From positions 1 through 44,670 of the forward strand of contig NZ_FTMM01000025.1 in assembly GCF_900156075.1 (NCBI RefSeq): a DNA stretch of 44,670 nt. The letters run 5' to 3'. The first letter of the stretch is position 1; every line of letters begins with the position of its first letter. A model generated the notes under the pieces. That model made no database searches, was not told the DNA's origin, and saw only the letters and a program-made list of their open reading frames with translations. Of this stretch, positions 15,125 through 21,891 are shown piece by piece. Origin of the DNA: Chryseobacterium sp. RU37D (lineage in GTDB: Bacteria > Bacteroidota > Bacteroidia > Flavobacteriales > Weeksellaceae). The translations under genes were made by a program, and so were the position numbers.

Positions 15125-15481
15125 TTATTCCGTTATTCCAAAAAAATCCTGTAAAGCTGCCACATTTTTCTTATCATTTCCGACGAAAATTTTATCACCA
15201 GTAAGGAAAACAGGGCGCTTTAAAAACGTATAATGATCCAGCAGCAGCTTCTTAAAATCATTTTCAGTTAAAGATTTTACGTCTAATTCTCTCAATTTAA
15301 TCTGGGTAGACTTTTTGCTGAATAAAGCTTCATAAGATTTTGTTTTCTTATACATTTCAGCCAATTCTTCTTTTGTGACAGGCTCTTTTTTGATCTCACG
15401 AAATTCCCAGTCAGAAAGGTCGAATTGCGCTAAGATTTTTCTGCAGGTATCACAGGTATTTAAATAGAATACTTTTTTCAT
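15125..15481 (-). CDS. ArsC/Spx-family thioredoxin-fold protein
   Basis: The 118-residue protein has the small thioredoxin-like fold of the ArsC/Spx/YffB family. It starts with a strand, then the CDTC motif (residues 10-13) and RKILAQF. The later KRPVFLTGDKIFVGND segment matches the conserved Arg-Pro region near the active site, where true arsenate reductases also use arginines. Because it has a CxxC and no arsenic-resistance neighbours, a general thiol-reductase or adaptor role is as likely as arsenate reduction. A TACTTTTG box lies 26 bases upstream. The secreted-protein gene directly follows. Confidence 0.82.
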   Translation of the reverse strand: MKKVFYLNTCDTCRKILAQFDLSDWEFREIKKEPVTKEELAEMYKKTKSYEALFSKKSTQIKLRELDVKSLTENDFKKLLLDHYTFLKRPVFLTGDKIFVGNDKKNVAALQDFFGITE

Positions 15482-15572
15482 TAAAGTTTATCTTAAATTT
15501 TAGTCTCCAAAAGTAGGATTTAATCTAAGATTTTGAAAATTATTAAATACCTTTATTCAAATTTTAATAAGA

Positions 15573-16040
15573 ATGGATAACAAACCTATTACTTTTCAAT
15601 TTATTTCCGAACCTTCAGATGTCAATTACGGTGGAAACGTTCACGGTGGAAGTGTTATGAAATGGATTGACCAGGCTGGTTATGCCTGTGCAACCACTTG
15701 GAGCGGAAATTATTCCGTGACAGTTTACGTTGGCGGAATACGTTTCTATGAACCCATCAAAATCGGGGAAATTGTAAAGGTAGAGGCACAGGTTATTTAT
15801 ACAGGTTCATCAAGTATGCATATTTCGATTAATGTTTTCTCAAGAAATCTAAAGCAGCCGAATTTTGACAAAAAAACACACTGCATCATTGTTTTTGTAG
15901 CTGTGGATGAAAACGGGAAAAAACTTCCGGTTCCCAAATGGATTCCTGAAACAGAAGAAGAGAAACAACAGGAGCAATACGCAAAACGTCTGATGGAACT
16001 TAGAACACAAATAGAAGACGAAATGAAACCGTTTTTATAA
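15573..16040 (+). CDS. Acyl-CoA thioesterase, hotdog fold
   Basis: This protein most likely hydrolyses acyl-CoA thioesters in the cytoplasm. The 155-residue product has one hotdog domain: the catalytic-type segment NYGGNVHGGSVMKWIDQAGY (about residues 13-32) with its Asp, then IGEIVKVEAQVIYTGSSSMH, as in the YciA/BACH group. The C-terminal 30 residues are charged and helical. Length is normal for the family. The start is the only ATG before the conserved region. The gene is followed after 19 bases by the fragment of a sugar isomerase, and the junction may mark a deletion. Confidence 0.9.
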   Translation: MDNKPITFQFISEPSDVNYGGNVHGGSVMKWIDQAGYACATTWSGNYSVTVYVGGIRFYEPIKIGEIVKVEAQVIYTGSSSMHISINVFSRNLKQPNFDKKTHCIIVFVAVDENGKKLPVPKWIPETEEEKQQEQYAKRLMELRTQIEDEMKPFL

Positions 16041-16059
16041 CGGAAAGAAATCAGGTGGA

Positions 16060-16470
16060 ATGACAAAGCAGGTCGGAATTCAATTTGCCTACCACAATCA
16101 CGATTTTGAATTTGAAAAATTTGATGAAAGCCAAAATGTGTCTGATTTTATCTTAAAAAATTCTTCACCGGAATGGGTTAAAATGGAGCTGGATTTATAT
16201 TGGATTTCAAAAGCAGGCATCGACCCGTTAACTTATTTTGAAAAATATCCTAAAAGATTTCCGTTGTGGCACATAAAAGATATGAAAGACGGTACAAAAG
16301 ATTTCGCAGAAATTGGCAACGGGATAATTAATTTTAAAAGAATTTTTGAAGCCGGAGAAAAAGCAGAGCTTCAGCACTGGTTTGTAGAACAGGATTCCAG
16401 CGATAAAGATATTTTCGAAAGCATTGCCATCAGCAAAAAATATATTCTTGATCATTCTTATTTTAAATAA
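16060..16470 (+). pseudogene. C-terminal fragment of a sugar phosphate isomerase/epimerase
   Basis: The 136-residue reading frame matches the second half of xylose-isomerase-like TIM-barrel proteins found in Bacteroidetes. It has GIQFAYHNHDFEF, then the metal-ligand style segment VKMELDLYWISKAGIDP, then LWHIKDMKDGTKDF and the end motif HWFVEQDSSDKD. Full members are about 290-350 residues, and the N-terminal half of the barrel is absent: directly upstream is the thioesterase stop and 19 bases. A start here could still be translated, but a half barrel should not fold into an active enzyme. A deletion that joined the thioesterase gene to the end of this gene is the simplest history. Confidence 0.8.
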
Positions 16471-16489
16471 ATTTCTAAAGATTCTAACC

Positions 16490-17332
16490 ATGAAAAATTT
16501 TCTGTCATTTTTTTGTTTACTTTTCGTCGCTTGCCTAAGCTCACAAACCCACAGATTTATTTATGAGCTTCAATTAAAAATGGACTCAACGGAATCTGAT
16601 TATCAAAAATTTAACATGAATCTTGATATTAATTCCAAGTATGTAAAATTCTATGGACGCAATCTTCTCATCGCCGATTCACTGAACAAGAAACTCGGAA
16701 ATATGGATAATAAACATGTGGATATGAACGGACAAGTCATTAAACGAAAAGTAAATACTGCTGATAATGAAAATTTCATCAATATTAAATTCGAGTATTA
16801 TTCTTTCAAAACCAATGACAAAGTAAACTGGAATATCACCAACGAGACTAAACAGGTGCAGAATTATACATTACAAAAGGCAACAACAAAATTCGGAGGA
16901 AGAAATTGGATTGCTTGGTTTAATAAAGATATTCCCTTTAATGAAGGTCCTTTCAAATTTTCCGGGCTTCCGGGACTGGTTTTTGAAATCTCTGATACTG
17001 GTAAAAATTTCAACTACCATCTTGTAAAAAGCCAGGAACTCCCAACCATCTACCCTACCGAAGATTTTCTGGAATCTAACTTTGGAAATAAGGCCATTCC
17101 CATTAATGAAAAGCAAAAACAAAAGCTTTTACTGGAATTTTATAATGATCCTTTTTCATTTGAGCGAACAAATTTCAGTAAGACAAACAATAATAATCTG
17201 AACATCAATATCGGAGGAAAAGAAATACATAGCATCGATGAACTCAACACACAGGTAAAAAACATGCAGGAGATTATAAGAAAATACAATAACCCAGTGG
17301 AAATAGATAAAGCCATCCATTATAAAAATTAA
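16490..17332 (+). CDS. GLPGLI family secreted protein
   Basis: The 280-residue product starts with a signal peptide (MKNFLSFFCLLFVACLSSQ) and carries the family's name-giving motif as FKFSGLPGLVFEISD near the middle. It is preceded by the typical GRNWIAWFNKDIPFNEGPF segment. GLPGLI proteins are secreted proteins found mostly in Bacteroidetes, and their function is unknown. The ATG at 16490 is preferred because a longer frame upstream would overlap the sugar-isomerase fragment and hide the signal peptide. The gene ends 10 bases before the promoter of the fluoride-exporter unit. No type IX sorting domain is evident. Confidence 0.9.
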   Translation: MKNFLSFFCLLFVACLSSQTHRFIYELQLKMDSTESDYQKFNMNLDINSKYVKFYGRNLLIADSLNKKLGNMDNKHVDMNGQVIKRKVNTADNENFINIKFEYYSFKTNDKVNWNITNETKQVQNYTLQKATTKFGGRNWIAWFNKDIPFNEGPFKFSGLPGLVFEISDTGKNFNYHLVKSQELPTIYPTEDFLESNFGNKAIPINEKQKQKLLLEFYNDPFSFERTNFSKTNNNNLNINIGGKEIHSIDELNTQVKNMQEIIRKYNNPVEIDKAIHYKN

Positions 17333-17342
17333 AAATAATAAC

Positions 17343-17350
17343 TATATTTG
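17343..17350 (+). promoter_or_regulatory. -7 box TATATTTG for the fluoride riboswitch transcript
   Basis: A TAnnTTTG match ends eight bases before the first paired bases of the riboswitch, so transcription would begin at the aptamer's 5' edge. Confidence 0.65.
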
Positions 17351-17354
17351 TACA

Positions 17355-17415
17355 AAAGGAAATGGTGTTCTTCCTTACCCAACCGCTTTTCAAAAAGCTG
17401 ATGACGCCTGATTAA
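17355..17415 (+). ncRNA. Fluoride riboswitch (crcB motif)
   Basis: The RNA shows the ordered conserved blocks of the crcB motif: GGAAATGGTGTTCTTCC (17358-17374), AACCGC (17381-17386), and GCTGATGACGCCTG (17397-17410). GGTGT (17364-17368) pairs with ACGCC (17404-17408). GGAA pairs with TTCC (17358-17361 with 17371-17374). GCTTT and AAAGC (17385-17389, 17394-17398) form a short stem with a tetraloop. This agrees with the known aptamer that binds fluoride and turns on fluoride-resistance genes. It starts at the predicted transcription start and precedes a CLC-F type gene, a known target class. It is followed by a hairpin that could act as the switching element. Confidence 0.94.
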
Positions 17416-17442
17416 AAGATTATTAACAGTAATTTGATCAGG
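17407..17442 (+). promoter_or_regulatory. Candidate expression platform hairpin of the fluoride riboswitch
   Basis: CCTGATTAAA (17407-17416) can pair over ten positions (one G-U) with TTTGATCAGG (17433-17442). Its first two bases are also the last two of the aptamer's closing stem, so the two folds compete. The hairpin ends six bases before the ATG and lacks a T run, which points to control of translation rather than termination. This is inference from pairing only. Confidence 0.5.
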
Positions 17443-17448
17443 AAAATT

Positions 17449-18717
17449 ATGTCTAAACATCCACGAAATTTAAGCTCTAAAACAAAATTTCATATAAGGT
17501 TTTTTTTCAGAAAATATCCGGCTTTGCCTTATATTTTTAAGTGGCTTTGTATCAGTCTCATCATCGGAGCATTAGTCGGAACGGCTTCTGCGGGATTTTT
17601 ACAGTCTTTGGAGTGGGCTACGAATTTCAGGGAAAATCACATCTGGCTGATTGTTTTTTTGCCGGTTGCTGGTTTTTTGATCGGCCTTTTATACCATTAT
17701 TTGGGAAAAGAAATTGAGCCCGGGAATAACCTTCTGATCGACAGCATTCATGATCCCAAAGAAATTATTCCTTTTAAAATGGCCCCTTTTATTTATCTGG
17801 GAACGATCGTGACTCACTTTTTCGGAGGATCTGCGGGACGGGAAGGTACAGCGCTTCAAATGGCCGGAGCTATTGCAGATCAATTCAGCAAACCTTTCAG
17901 GCTTAATTCTAATGAAAGAAAAATATTGATTATTTCTGCAATTGCGGCAGGTTTCGGTTCGATTTTCGGGACTCCTTTGGCAGGTGCTGTTTTTGGGCTG
18001 GAAGTTTTCTTGATAGGAAGGATAAGATATAATGCTATTTTTCCGGCTTTTGCATCGGCTATTCTGGCGGACTGGGCTACTAACTTATGGAATGTTAAAC
18101 ATACCCATTATCATATTGATATCGTCCCTAAGCTCGAATTTATGCCTGTATTATACAGTATTTTGGCAGGAATTGCATTTGGAATCTGTGCGGCGGCTTT
18201 CGGTAAAGTGATTCATTGGATTGGTTCGTCTTTTAAATCAAAAATTAAATATCCTCCATTCCGTCCTGTAATCGGCGGAATCATCATAGCCGCTGCGGTT
18301 TTTACAATGGGAACGACAAGGTATGTCGGACTGGGAATCCCAGCTATTATTGAGTCTTTTAAAACACAACTACCATTTTATGATTTTGCCTTAAAAATGA
18401 TTTTTACAATTATTACCCTTTCTGCCGGCTTTAAAGGCGGAGAAGTGACTCCATTATTTTTTATCGGGGCTACTTTAGGAAGTGCGTTATCTTTAATCAT
18501 CCCCCTTCCCTATGGATTACTCGCAGGAATGGGCTTTGTTGCGGTTTTTGCAGGTGCAACAAATACTCCATTGGCCTGTACTCTGATGGCTATAGAATTA
18601 TTCGGAGCCGAATGTGGTGTTTATGCAGCGATTGCCTGTGTGGTTTCTTACCTTGTTTCGGGATATAATGGGATTTATGCCAAGCAGAGAATTGGCGAGA
18701 TGAAAGGAAAAACTTGA
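17449..18717 (+). CDS. CLC-F type fluoride/proton antiporter
   Basis: The protein is a CLC-fold membrane transporter of 422 residues with about ten or more membrane segments. Instead of the chloride-type GSGIP and GREGP motifs, it has GNNLL (residues 92-96) and GREGT (130-134), which mark the fluoride-exporting CLC-F branch; E132 is the external gating glutamate. The inner proton-glutamate position (E203 in the E. coli chloride antiporter) is Val186, next to E185. GFKGGEVTPLFFIGATLGS and the TNTPLACTLMAIELFGAE region complete the second half. The fluoride riboswitch directly upstream strongly supports fluoride export. The ATG at 17449 is chosen; an in-frame TTG 15 bases upstream lies in the riboswitch hairpin. 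Confidence 0.93.
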   Translation: MSKHPRNLSSKTKFHIRFFFRKYPALPYIFKWLCISLIIGALVGTASAGFLQSLEWATNFRENHIWLIVFLPVAGFLIGLLYHYLGKEIEPGNNLLIDSIHDPKEIIPFKMAPFIYLGTIVTHFFGGSAGREGTALQMAGAIADQFSKPFRLNSNERKILIISAIAAGFGSIFGTPLAGAVFGLEVFLIGRIRYNAIFPAFASAILADWATNLWNVKHTHYHIDIVPKLEFMPVLYSILAGIAFGICAAAFGKVIHWIGSSFKSKIKYPPFRPVIGGIIIAAAVFTMGTTRYVGLGIPAIIESFKTQLPFYDFALKMIFTIITLSAGFKGGEVTPLFFIGATLGSALSLIIPLPYGLLAGMGFVAVFAGATNTPLACTLMAIELFGAECGVYAAIACVVSYLVSGYNGIYAKQRIGEMKGKT

Positions 18718-18953
18718 GTTTTTTGGTTTGGAGTATTTGAGTATTGAGTTGAGATTATTACTTGGCGACTGATAGCCTAGTCCCGATAGGAATGATTACC
18801 CCCGAAACATACTTTGGGGAGTTGGAAGATTTTAGTGTTGACCGCCTATAAAACTAAGGAAAAAGAAAAAAGGAAATCATCAAAGAGATTCTTTTTAACT
18901 GGAATTTTGCCAATTGCAGGTGCCATGCTGAACCTGTCGAAGCACCTCAGAAA
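18718..18953. other. Intergenic region between the CLC-F gene and tag
   Basis: This 236-base gap holds no gene that I can support. It contains a weak hairpin (CCCC at 18800-18803 with GGGG at 18816-18819) without a T run. It also holds a short REP-like repeat at 18919-18950, and a stretch CCTAGTCCCGATAGG that faintly resembles the start of the longer hairpin repeat. Confidence 0.5.
18919..18950. repeat. Short REP-like repeat, copy A
   Basis: GCCATGCTGAACCTGTCGAA and the following GCACCTCAG match the two copies near 42.3-42.4 kb with a few substitutions. It lies just after the tag stop codon (minus strand), in the gap where two genes converge. Confidence 0.75.
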
Positions 18954-19505
18954 TTATATTTTCCTCCACATCGGTTCATGTCTCAAAACCTTCTCATACA
19001 AAGAGCAGCTTTCTGAGTGTGCCCCTTTCAAATACCCGATGCTCATCAAAAATTCATTGACAATTTCCCCTCCTGTGAACTTGAAAGTTTTTTTGAATAA
19101 TTTCATCCATTCCTGTAATGTTTTCGGATGATGGTGTTCGAGCCATTTCTCGAAAGAGCCAAATTCTTTCTGCAATCCGATAATTGTTTTTGCATTTTCT
19201 ATGGCTGCATTTACCTTTAATTTGTTCCTGATAATTCCTGGATCACTAAGTAATCTTTCACGATCCTGCTCGGTATAGGCCGCTATTTTATGAATATCAA
19301 AATTATCATAAGCCAGCCTGAAGCTTTCTTCTTTTTTTAAAATTGTTTCCCAGCTTAATCCAGCCTGATTGATCTCCATAATTAATCTCCCGAACAGCTC
19401 ATTATCATCATGAATCGGGTAACCATAATGATTATCATGGTAATTTTTATGAAGCTCTTTCCTACTTTCGGGCTGCATCCTTTCAATTGCTGAACAATAA
19501 CTCAT
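18954..19505 (-). CDS. tag: DNA-3-methyladenine glycosylase I
   Basis: Tag removes 3-methyladenine from alkylated DNA as the first step of base excision repair. The 183-residue protein shows the family core YHDNHYGYPIHDDNELFGRL, then INQAGLSWETILKKEESFR with the base-recognition Glu just before it. The likely zinc ligands are Cys4, a His in YHDN, and the His and Cys of GAHSESC near the C-terminus, matching the zinc snap of E. coli Tag. Length is usual. A TATCTTTG promoter box lies 16 bases upstream on the minus strand. It converges with the CLC-F gene across a repeat-containing gap and appears to be monocistronic. Confidence 0.95.
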   Translation of the reverse strand: MSYCSAIERMQPESRKELHKNYHDNHYGYPIHDDNELFGRLIMEINQAGLSWETILKKEESFRLAYDNFDIHKIAAYTEQDRERLLSDPGIIRNKLKVNAAIENAKTIIGLQKEFGSFEKWLEHHHPKTLQEWMKLFKKTFKFTGGEIVNEFLMSIGYLKGAHSESCSLYEKVLRHEPMWRKI

Positions 19506-19679
19506 TGTGAAATTTTATTTGCAAAGATAAGTAAGTTACTGACAACTGTATGGCAGGAGGATTATAATTAAAGCATATTTAATTGTAAAATATTACAATA
19601 TTCATCAAAAAATATAAGTTTGCGTTGTCTGAACTTCTAGCAGCCTCAACCTGCATTTTTGGATGGGATTGCTCTAGTT

Positions 19680-19792
19680 TTATTTATTTTTCAGGAATTC
19701 TATTTGTTCTTTTAGCTCCTTAATACGTCTTCGTACAATTCTATTACTTTTTCTGATAATTGATTGATGGTAATGTGGGTGTCATGATACAA
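19680..19792 (-). pseudogene. Possible decayed C-terminal end of a regulator-like gene
   Basis: On the minus strand a short frame reads DTHITINQLSEKVIELYEDV followed by LRS and a stop. A shift into the next frame continues as KELKEQIEFLKNK and a stop. Joined, these give a polar segment with a coiled-coil-like tail, similar in style to the C-terminal ends of phage-type helix-turn-helix proteins of Flavobacteriia. No DNA-binding part remains. The assignment is tentative. Confidence 0.3.
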
Positions 19793-19814
19793 AATTTATA
19801 AAAAAATAAATAAA

Positions 19815-19843
19815 ATTAAATCGCAGAGATTTTCTACGGTTTT
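19815..19843. repeat. Left arm of an inverted repeat pair
   Basis: ATTAAATCGCAGAGATTTTC and the following TACGGTTT match the reverse complement of 19914-19941 at all but two positions. The arms flank about 70 bases of AT-rich DNA with no gene. Confidence 0.6.
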
Positions 19844-19913
19844 TGCTATCTAATAATTCAAGAATTCAAAAATGGAAAAGATTCATTATGAATATTCTCC
19901 AAATTAAAGCATT

Positions 19914-19941
19914 AAACCGCAGAAAATCTCTGCGGTTTAAT
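19914..19941 (-). terminator. Terminator after the emrB-type gene (right arm of the inverted pair)
   Basis: AAACCGCAGA and TCTGCGGTTT form a 10-bp stem with a 5-base loop, 10 bases beyond the efflux-pump stop codon on the minus strand. The stem alone would serve as a terminator. A diverged copy of the whole unit lies at 19815-19843. Confidence 0.7.
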
Positions 19942-19951
19942 TTAATATAAT

Positions 19952-21529
19952 CTAATGCATCGCCTCACTCAAATCAATTTTTTCTTTAGTCTTTCTTTCC
20001 TTAATAAAAAGGATAAACGGGATACACACCAGGAATATCACCCCTAAATAAAGGAAAACATCCATATAAGACAGTACTGTTGCCTGCTTGGTTACCGATA
20101 AGTCGAGCATTTTGTAGGCGGCATTCATGGCGGCATCAGGTGTCATTCCTTTAGCCATGAAGCTTGCTTTTAAGGCCTGTAATCTTTGCTGGACTGCAAA
20201 ATCGGTTTCATCAAGGTGAGAAATTAAATTCAGTCTGTATTTTTGTCCGGCATTCGCGATAAATGTAGTGATCGCCGCAATTCCGAAAGATCCTCCAAGC
20301 TGTCTCATCATCCCTGTAAAGGCGGCTCCCTGACCGATCTCCTGCCCTTTCAGCGTACTTAAAGACAATGAAGTAATCGGGATAAATAACAGGCCTAATC
20401 CGGCTCCTCTTACAATCAGCATCCAGAAAAAGGCATCTTTACTGGTATCCGGTGTCAAAATTTTATAGCCCCAGAAGCTGTAAATAAAGAAAAGGAATAA
20501 CCCTAAAGAAACCAGAATCTGCTGCTTAGCCCCTTTTGACAATAATCTTCCGATGATTGGCATCATAAAGGCCGTCGTCAAAGCTGCCGGAATCATTAAA
20601 GCTCCCGACTGAAGGGCTGTCCATCCCAAGATACTCTGGGTATACAAAGGAACCACAAAAGTAGAACCATATAATCCAAATCCTAATACAAAAGACATCA
20701 TCGTTCCGATTCTTAGGTTTCCGTTTTTCAAAACACGCAGTTCCACGATCGGGTATTTGAAGGTAAGCTCCCTCCAGAGAAATAAAATAAATCCTAAAAC
20801 TGCTGTTACAGTAAATGCTACGATCATTCCGCTGGCAAACCAATCTTCTTCATGACCTCTTTCCAGGATAAACTGCAATGAACCTACCGTAACCGCCAAT
20901 AATGCAATCCCGAGCCAGTCTACATCCGAAACCTTACGTTTTTCTGCATATTTCGGACTTCTTACAAACTGAAGCGTCATTAATGTCGCAGCAATCCCAA
21001 TCGGAATATTAATATAGAAAATATATGGCCAGCTGAAATTATCAACGATATATCCTCCCAACGGCGGGCCCAAAGTAGGACCGATAATTACCCCAAGGCC
21101 ATAAATTGCCTGGGCCATACTTCTTTTTTCAATCGGGTAAGATTCCGTAATGATCGTCTGTGAAGTCACCAGAAGCGCTCCCCCGCCAATACCCTGCATC
21201 AGACGGAAAAATACCAGTTCCCAGATATTGGTGGCATTTCCGCACAAGAATGAGAATACTGTAAATATTATAATGGAAGCCGCAAAGTAGTTTCTACGCC
21301 CGAACTGCTGAGACAGCCAGCTGGTCATAGGTACGATAATCACGTTACCTATAGCATAAGCCGTAATCACCCAGCCTACTTCTGAAAGTGTGGCTCCCAG
21401 GTTACCCTTCATTTCGTTGAGGGCAACGTTTACAATCGTGGAATCCACAATTTCAAGCAGAGCACAAAGAATAGCCGTAATCGTGATGATTACTCTTCGG
21501 GCTCCATATTCTACTAATGAATCTTGCAT
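19952..21529 (-). CDS. emrB: DHA2-family multidrug efflux MFS transporter (EmrB type)
   Basis: This inner-membrane proton-driven transporter probably exports drugs through the HlyD and TolC proteins encoded upstream. The 525-residue protein has about 14 membrane segments, typical of DHA2/EmrB-QacA. It shows the family motif C stretch GLGVIIGPTLGPPLGG, the N-terminal ITAILCALLEIVDSTIVNVA with the Asp-Ser-Thr of motif D1, and WLSQQFGRRNYF as motif A. The last segment ends in a charged cytoplasmic tail. It is the last gene of the tetR-tolC-emrA-emrB set but is separated from emrA by 362 bases, so it may have its own promoter. A hairpin terminator follows. Confidence 0.94.
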   Translation of the reverse strand: MQDSLVEYGARRVIITITAILCALLEIVDSTIVNVALNEMKGNLGATLSEVGWVITAYAIGNVIIVPMTSWLSQQFGRRNYFAASIIIFTVFSFLCGNATNIWELVFFRLMQGIGGGALLVTSQTIITESYPIEKRSMAQAIYGLGVIIGPTLGPPLGGYIVDNFSWPYIFYINIPIGIAATLMTLQFVRSPKYAEKRKVSDVDWLGIALLAVTVGSLQFILERGHEEDWFASGMIVAFTVTAVLGFILFLWRELTFKYPIVELRVLKNGNLRIGTMMSFVLGFGLYGSTFVVPLYTQSILGWTALQSGALMIPAALTTAFMMPIIGRLLSKGAKQQILVSLGLFLFFIYSFWGYKILTPDTSKDAFFWMLIVRGAGLGLLFIPITSLSLSTLKGQEIGQGAAFTGMMRQLGGSFGIAAITTFIANAGQKYRLNLISHLDETDFAVQQRLQALKASFMAKGMTPDAAMNAAYKMLDLSVTKQATVLSYMDVFLYLGVIFLVCIPFILFIKERKTKEKIDLSEAMH

Positions 21530-21891
21530 AGTTTTTTTAATATTTAAAAAAAATTAAGAAATTTTAAGATCCAGAGATTTAAAAAATCAAATAGGTTTTT
21601 TTACGAACTAACTTATTGCTTATTAATCTGTGGTTATGTTTAGGCTAAGGTTCAGGTTAAAAACTTATTCGCTCGTCGGCTATATTATTTTAACACAACC
21701 GATTATCAACACAGACCGTTTCCGAATCTCTCAATATCTTAATTTTAAAAGTGAACTGCAGATAATTATCAACCTCATTTAAAAGTCTATGCTGAATGAT
21801 TATCAATTTTGTTGTCAATTTTAAATTTTACTACTTCATTTTCATTCATAAATTTGACTTTCTTCTTCAAAATCGGCAGCTCATTATTATA
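21530..21891. other. 362-base gap inside the efflux operon
   Basis: I see no gene here. The gap is AT-rich and includes three scattered (A/G)ATTATCAA(C/T) motifs at about 21700, 21756 and 21797, whose meaning is unknown. No strong hairpin with a T run was found. It is much longer than the other gaps in this operon. Confidence 0.5.

Larger units (their letters stand above)
19506..19951. other. 446-base region with gene remnant and inverted repeats
   Basis: No intact gene is supported. The region holds a possible decayed coding end (19680-19792, minus) and two near-identical 28-29-base inverted repeat arms (19815-19843 and 19914-19941), the second of which also acts as the efflux-operon terminator. 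The rest is AT-rich and unassigned. Confidence 0.6.

Noticed and set aside
15125..15481. Arsenate reductase as a firm call
   Set aside because: The CxxC motif and lack of arsenic-resistance neighbours leave Spx/YffB-like roles equally possible.
17449..18717. Chloride channel (ClC/EriC) as the function of the CLC gene
   Set aside because: The GREGT and GNN motifs and the fluoride riboswitch upstream fit fluoride export better than chloride transport.
18799..18819. Terminator for the CLC-F gene
   Set aside because: The CCCC/GGGG hairpin has no T run after it and a short, imperfect stem.
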